From JACCQS01 sp050999295 (GTDB lineage Bacteria > Actinomycetota > Actinomycetes > Mycobacteriales > Geodermatophilaceae): a DNA stretch of 25,133 nucleotides. The DNA lies in contig JBPCPI010000124.1 of assembly GCA_050999295.1 (NCBI GenBank), positions 1-25,133 on the forward strand. Reading direction: 5' to 3'. The translations under genes were made by a program, and so were the position numbers. Positions within the stretch are counted from its first letter, which is position 1; each line of letters opens with the position of its first letter. Of this stretch, positions 22,386 through 25,133 are shown piece by piece. Below the pieces are notes generated by a model that had not been told where the DNA came from, did no database searches, and saw nothing but the letters and a program-made list of their open reading frames with translations.

Positions 22386-23249
22386 ATGACACGCATCGGG
22401 GTGAACACCTGGGTATGGACTTCTCCACTCACTGATGCCGGGCTGCAGGAGTTGCTGCCCCGGGTCGCGTCCTGGGGCTTCGACGTCGCTGAACTGCCGG
22501 TCGAGAATCCTGGCGACTGGGACCCGGAGCTGGCCGCGACCCTGTGCCGGGATCTCGGCCTCGGTGCCAGCGTCTGCCTGGTCATGCCACCCGGTCGGGA
22601 GCTGGTGGCTGCAGATCCGCAGACGGTGCGATCGACACAGGACTACCTGCGCCATGTCGTCGACGTCGCGGCGGTGGTCGGCGCCCCGGCGATCGCCGGA
22701 CCGGCGTACTCCTCGGTGGGTCGTACCTGGCGGGTCGACGACAACGCGCGATCCGGGCTGTACGCCGAGCTTCGCGACTCGCTTGGCCCGGTCCTCGCCC
22801 ACGCCGCCGCTGCCGGTGTTGTAGTCGGAGTCGAGCCGCTGAACCGGTACGAGACGAGCCTGCTCAACACCATCGAGCAGACCCTCACCGCCCTGGAAGG
22901 GCTGCCGGTCGAGCAGTGCGGGATAGCCATCGACATCTACCACCAGAACATCGAGGAGACCGACATCGGCGCCGCCATCCGGGCTGCCACCGGTCGGATC
23001 ACCCACGTGCAGGTGTCGGGCAACGACCGGGGCACCCCCGGGATCGACCACATCGACTGGGACTCGCTCGTTGCCGCGTTGGGCGAGGCCGGGTACGCCG
23101 GCCCGCTTTGCATCGAGTCGTTCACCGGGGACAACGCCACCATCGCGACCGCGGCCTCGATCTGGCGTCCGCTCGCACCGACGCAGGACGCACTGGCTGT
23201 GGACGGACTCGCGTTCCTCCGTGCGCTGACGACCATCCGCCAACCCTGA
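22386..23249 (+). CDS. Sugar isomerase/epimerase, xylose-isomerase-like TIM barrel (287 aa)
   Basis: A TIM barrel of the AP_endonuc_2 family, related to D-tagatose/D-psicose 3-epimerases. It starts MTRIGVNTWVWTSPLTDAGL. The metal-site pattern is visible: Glu in GVEPLNRYETSLLN, Asp in AIDIYHQNIEETD, His in THVQVSGNDRGTPG, and Glu in LCIESFTG. The third strand has HVQ where many 3-epimerases have HxH. It probably interconverts keto sugars or acts on a 3-keto sugar made by the oxidoreductase. Start at the ATG at 22386, after GGAGGGG; the ORF begins earlier in frame but without a better site. It lies between the binding protein and the second TIM-barrel gene, 23 bases from the latter. Confidence 0.87.
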   Translation: MTRIGVNTWVWTSPLTDAGLQELLPRVASWGFDVAELPVENPGDWDPELAATLCRDLGLGASVCLVMPPGRELVAADPQTVRSTQDYLRHVVDVAAVVGAPAIAGPAYSSVGRTWRVDDNARSGLYAELRDSLGPVLAHAAAAGVVVGVEPLNRYETSLLNTIEQTLTALEGLPVEQCGIAIDIYHQNIEETDIGAAIRAATGRITHVQVSGNDRGTPGIDHIDWDSLVAALGEAGYAGPLCIESFTGDNATIATAASIWRPLAPTQDALAVDGLAFLRALTTIRQP

Positions 23250-23272
23250 CTTCCCACCCATGGAAGGGCACC

Positions 23273-24280
23273 ATGCCGCGCCCGATCACCCTGTTCACCG
23301 GCCAGTGGGCCGATCTGCCGTTCATCGAGGTCTGCCAGATCGCCGCGGACCGTGGCTACGACGGATTGGAGATCGCCTGCTGGGGCGACCACTTCGACGT
23401 CGTCCGAGCCGTCGATGACCCGGCGTACGTCGAGGAGAAGAAGTCGCTACTCGACCGGCACGGGCTCGGCGTCTGGGCCATCTCCAACCACCTGTGCGGC
23501 CAGGCTGTCTGCGACGATCCGATCGACTTCCGGCACCAGGCCATTCTGCGGCCGCGCATCTGGGGTGACGGGGAACCTGAGGGCGTACGGCAGCGGGCCG
23601 CCGAGGAGATGAAGACGACCGCCCGCGCCGCTGCCGCGCTGGGAGTCGGGACCGTCGTCGGGTTCACCGGTTCCAAGATCTGGCAGTACGTCGCGATGTT
23701 CCCGCCGGTCCCGGCCGATCGGATCGCGGCCGGATACCAGGATTTCGCCGATCGCTGGAATCCGATCCTGGACGTCTTCGACGAGGTCGGTGTGCGATTC
23801 GCGCACGAGGTCCATCCGAGCGAGATCGCCTACGACTACTGGTCCACAGTGGCCACCCTGGACGCCGTGGGCCACCGGGAGGCATTCGGTCTCAACTGGG
23901 ATCCGAGCCACATGATGTGGCAGGACATCGATCCGGTCGGGTTCCTGGTGGACTTCCGCGATCGGATCTATCACGTGGACTGCAAGGACACTCGCCGCCG
24001 GGTCGGCAACGGCAGGAACGGGGCGCTGTCCTCACATCTGCCCTGGGGCGATCCACGCCGCGGCTGGGACTTCGTCTCCGTCGGGCGCGGGGACGTGCCT
24101 TGGGGTGACTGCTTCCGGACGCTGAACTCGATCGGCTACTCCGGGCCGATCTCCATCGAGTGGGAAGACGCCGGCATGGACCGACTCGACGGGGCGGCCG
24201 AGGCAGTGGACTTCGTCCGGCGCAATGCCTTCGATCCGCCGACTGCGGCCTTCGACGCGGCGTTCAACAGCAGCACCTGA
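23273..24280 (+). CDS. Xylose-isomerase-like TIM-barrel protein, possibly a 3-keto-glycoside eliminase or isomerase (335 aa)
   Basis: A second AP_endonuc_2-type barrel, unlike the first in sequence and longer. Likely metal ligands are Glu in HEVHPSEIAYD, Asp and His in LNWDPSHMMWQ, His in YHVDCKD and Glu in SIEWEDAGMD. The distinctive start LFTGQWADLPFIEVCQIAAD followed by RGYDGLEIACWGDHFD belongs to a subfamily seen beside Gfo/Idh/MocA genes. Some related barrels are known as alpha subunits of C-glycoside deglycosidases and as beta-eliminating lyases of 3-keto-levoglucosan; others are isomerases. No beta subunit is visible here. ATG at 23273 with GGAAGGG before it; the 243-codon in-frame extension overlaps the first isomerase and is rejected. 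Last clear gene of the sugar operon. Confidence 0.85.
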   Translation: MPRPITLFTGQWADLPFIEVCQIAADRGYDGLEIACWGDHFDVVRAVDDPAYVEEKKSLLDRHGLGVWAISNHLCGQAVCDDPIDFRHQAILRPRIWGDGEPEGVRQRAAEEMKTTARAAAALGVGTVVGFTGSKIWQYVAMFPPVPADRIAAGYQDFADRWNPILDVFDEVGVRFAHEVHPSEIAYDYWSTVATLDAVGHREAFGLNWDPSHMMWQDIDPVGFLVDFRDRIYHVDCKDTRRRVGNGRNGALSSHLPWGDPRRGWDFVSVGRGDVPWGDCFRTLNSIGYSGPISIEWEDAGMDRLDGAAEAVDFVRRNAFDPPTAAFDAAFNSST

Positions 24281-24353
24281 GCCCGTCGCGACAGCACCTC
24301 GATCCGGCTGGTGACGCCCGTGCCGAGTGTTGCGAGGAGAAGGAGATGACCTG

Positions 24354-24584
24354 ATGGATCAATTCGCAACTGTCGACATCAATGAGGGCAGCCCGCTCGA
24401 TGATCTCGGCGAACTGCAGGCCCCGGCCGGTGACATCCCGAGATCAACGTGTAGGGGGCGGGACCTTGGGCCTGCGGCGAGCCAGGACCTCGGACCCTGT
24501 GCGCGCGGCGGTCATCCGGCCACGCTGAAAGCACAAAGAGACCACCCCGGGCGTCGACAGGGCGCCACCGTTGAGGAGATCAGG
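24354..24584 (+). other. Short unexplained reading frame with strong ribosome site
   Basis: AAGGAG (24340-24345) lies 8 bases before an ATG at 24354 that opens MDQFATVDINEGSPLDDLGE followed by LQAPAGDIP. After about 30 codons the composition changes to Arg/Gly-rich and loses any protein character, although the frame stays open into the DoxX gene. In the shifted frame a stop follows soon (TAG at 24453). It looks like the 5' end of a gene cut off by a rearrangement or frameshift. I do not recognise the family. It lies 73 bases after the last sugar gene and may belong to that operon. Confidence 0.4.
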
Positions 24585-24909
24585 ATGACCGTCACCCCGC
24601 AGGTCCGCACCGGCGCCCGGATGCCGGACCCGGACTTCGTCCATCCCGAGTTGATCGCCCCGGACAGCCGCTCCGGCAAGACATTCCGCTACCTGGCCGC
24701 AGCGGCCAGACTCAGCATCGGCTGGGTGTTCCTGTGGGCGTTCTTGGACAAGCTGCTCGCGCTCGGCTTCAGCACCGGCCGCGACGGTGAGACCGGCATC
24801 GTCGACCGCTTCGGCGACGCGGCCTGGATCAACGGCGGTTCCCACCCTCGGGCTCGGTAGCCGCTGGGAAGCCCTGCCGATCGTCCAGAAGTACAGCTTC
24901 CTGAAGTAG
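24585..24909 (+). pseudogene. DoxX/TQO-family membrane protein with internal deletion
   Basis: The first 86 codons read as a normal DoxX-family start: a hydrophilic leader, then LSIGWVFLWAFLDKLLALGF and the conserved DAAWINGGS. Family members continue with more membrane helices, but here the frame runs into HPRAR and stops at 24858-24860. Just after, in the +1 frame (24844-24909), comes TLGLGSRWEALPIVQKYSFL, the usual extreme C-terminus of the same family. So a segment of some 70-90 residues has been lost, with a frame change at the junction near 24841. GAGGAG precedes the ATG. DoxX proteins are four-helix membrane proteins, in part linked to thiosulfate oxidation or redox defence; this copy cannot form the full bundle. 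Confidence 0.75.
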
Positions 24910-24978
24910 CAGAACCGCGCACAACGCATGCCGTGCCGGGTTGAGTCAGCGGTGACCGTCAGAGACGATGACACGTCA

Positions 24979-25015
24979 GTCCGCACCACATGGCAGTGTC
25001 CGCACCACATGGCAG
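24979..25015. repeat. Tandem direct repeat upstream of the P-type ATPase
   Basis: The 18-mer GTCCGCACCACATGGCAG occurs twice, at 24979-24996 and 24998-25015, exact and with a period of 19 bases. It ends 16 bases before the ATPase start codon. It could be a pair of regulator sites or a small duplication. Confidence 0.65.
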
Positions 25016-25031
25016 GTAGGAGCAAGCCGGC

Positions 25032-25133
25032 GTGACGTCCAGTGATCGGTCCCTGCTCGCAGCAGCAGCGGAAAGGTCGCCAACGCCTGCTACTGGGCTC
25101 ACGCCCGCAGAGGTCGCAGAACGCGTGGCGACG
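25032..25133 (+). CDS. N-terminus of a probable P-type cation ATPase (partial)
   Basis: The last 34 codons of the window begin with GTG at 25032, preceded by AGGAG (25018-25022) at 9 bases. The peptide includes GLTPAEVAERVAT, like the cytosolic N-terminal domain of P-type cation-transporting ATPases (GLTxxEVAxRxxxG). The rest is outside the window, so neither the ion nor completeness can be judged. The directly repeated site just upstream may be part of its control region. Confidence 0.6.
   Translation, partial: MTSSDRSLLAAAAERSPTPATGLTPAEVAERVAT

Noticed and set aside
22544..23272. N-terminal extension of the second TIM-barrel protein
   Set aside because: It lies inside the first isomerase gene in another frame and has shadow composition.
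24979..25015. CRISPR array
   Set aside because: Only two repeat copies with a 1-base gap and no spacers.

Overview
This window is high-GC DNA from an actinomycete-like bacterium (Actinomycetota). The signs are GC-rich codons, GTG and TTG starts, probable leaderless promoters, chains of ATGA/GTGA gene overlaps, a TipA-type MerR regulator and the small Cys-rich protein at the left edge. I cannot fix the genus. No phage, CRISPR array, rRNA or intact insertion sequence is visible.

Left block (about 1-5.5 kb): an accessory-looking island. It holds a 54-residue Cys-rich protein, an isoprenylcysteine methyltransferase-like gene broken by one stop codon, and a minus-strand sulfur operon. In transcription order the operon is a CsoR/CstR-type repressor, a DUF302 protein, a single-domain rhodanese, a persulfide dioxygenase fused to two rhodanese domains, and a TauE/SafE exporter. 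This resembles the cst persulfide-detoxification operon of Staphylococcus. A G-tract dyad operator lies beside the repressor, and a DUF2243 membrane protein diverges from it. The block ends in the C-terminal stub of a tyrosine recombinase next to the 3' end of a CAT-anticodon tRNA, the usual footprint of an integrative element.

Middle block (5.6-13.6 kb): a RIO-type kinase converges on a TipA-like MerR regulator across a long stem-loop. A zinc alcohol dehydrogenase and two short-chain dehydrogenases follow as a co-directional set. Then come a TetR regulator with its own dyad, a tiny leftover of a LuxR-type response regulator, an MFS transporter and an ArsR-like regulator with a 12-bp-arm operator.

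Right block (13.6-24.3 kb): a class-C beta-lactamase-type serine hydrolase and a ROK regulator read leftward. Diverging from ROK is a sugar operon: a Gfo/Idh/MocA oxidoreductase (interrupted by two apparent single-base deletions), an RbsA-type ATPase, two permeases, a lipoprotein binding protein and two xylose-isomerase-like TIM-barrel proteins. Five genes in a row are joined by 4-base overlaps. The logic is uptake of an unidentified sugar, cyclitol or glycoside, its oxidation (probably to a keto sugar), and isomerisation or elimination by the TIM-barrel enzymes, under ROK control.

Right edge: a short unexplained reading frame with a strong ribosome site, a DoxX-family gene with an internal deletion, a 19-bp-period tandem repeat, and the first codons of a probable P-type cation ATPase. 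At least five genes in the window are broken or truncated, which is unusually many. They may reflect real decay or, for the single-base changes, sequencing error.
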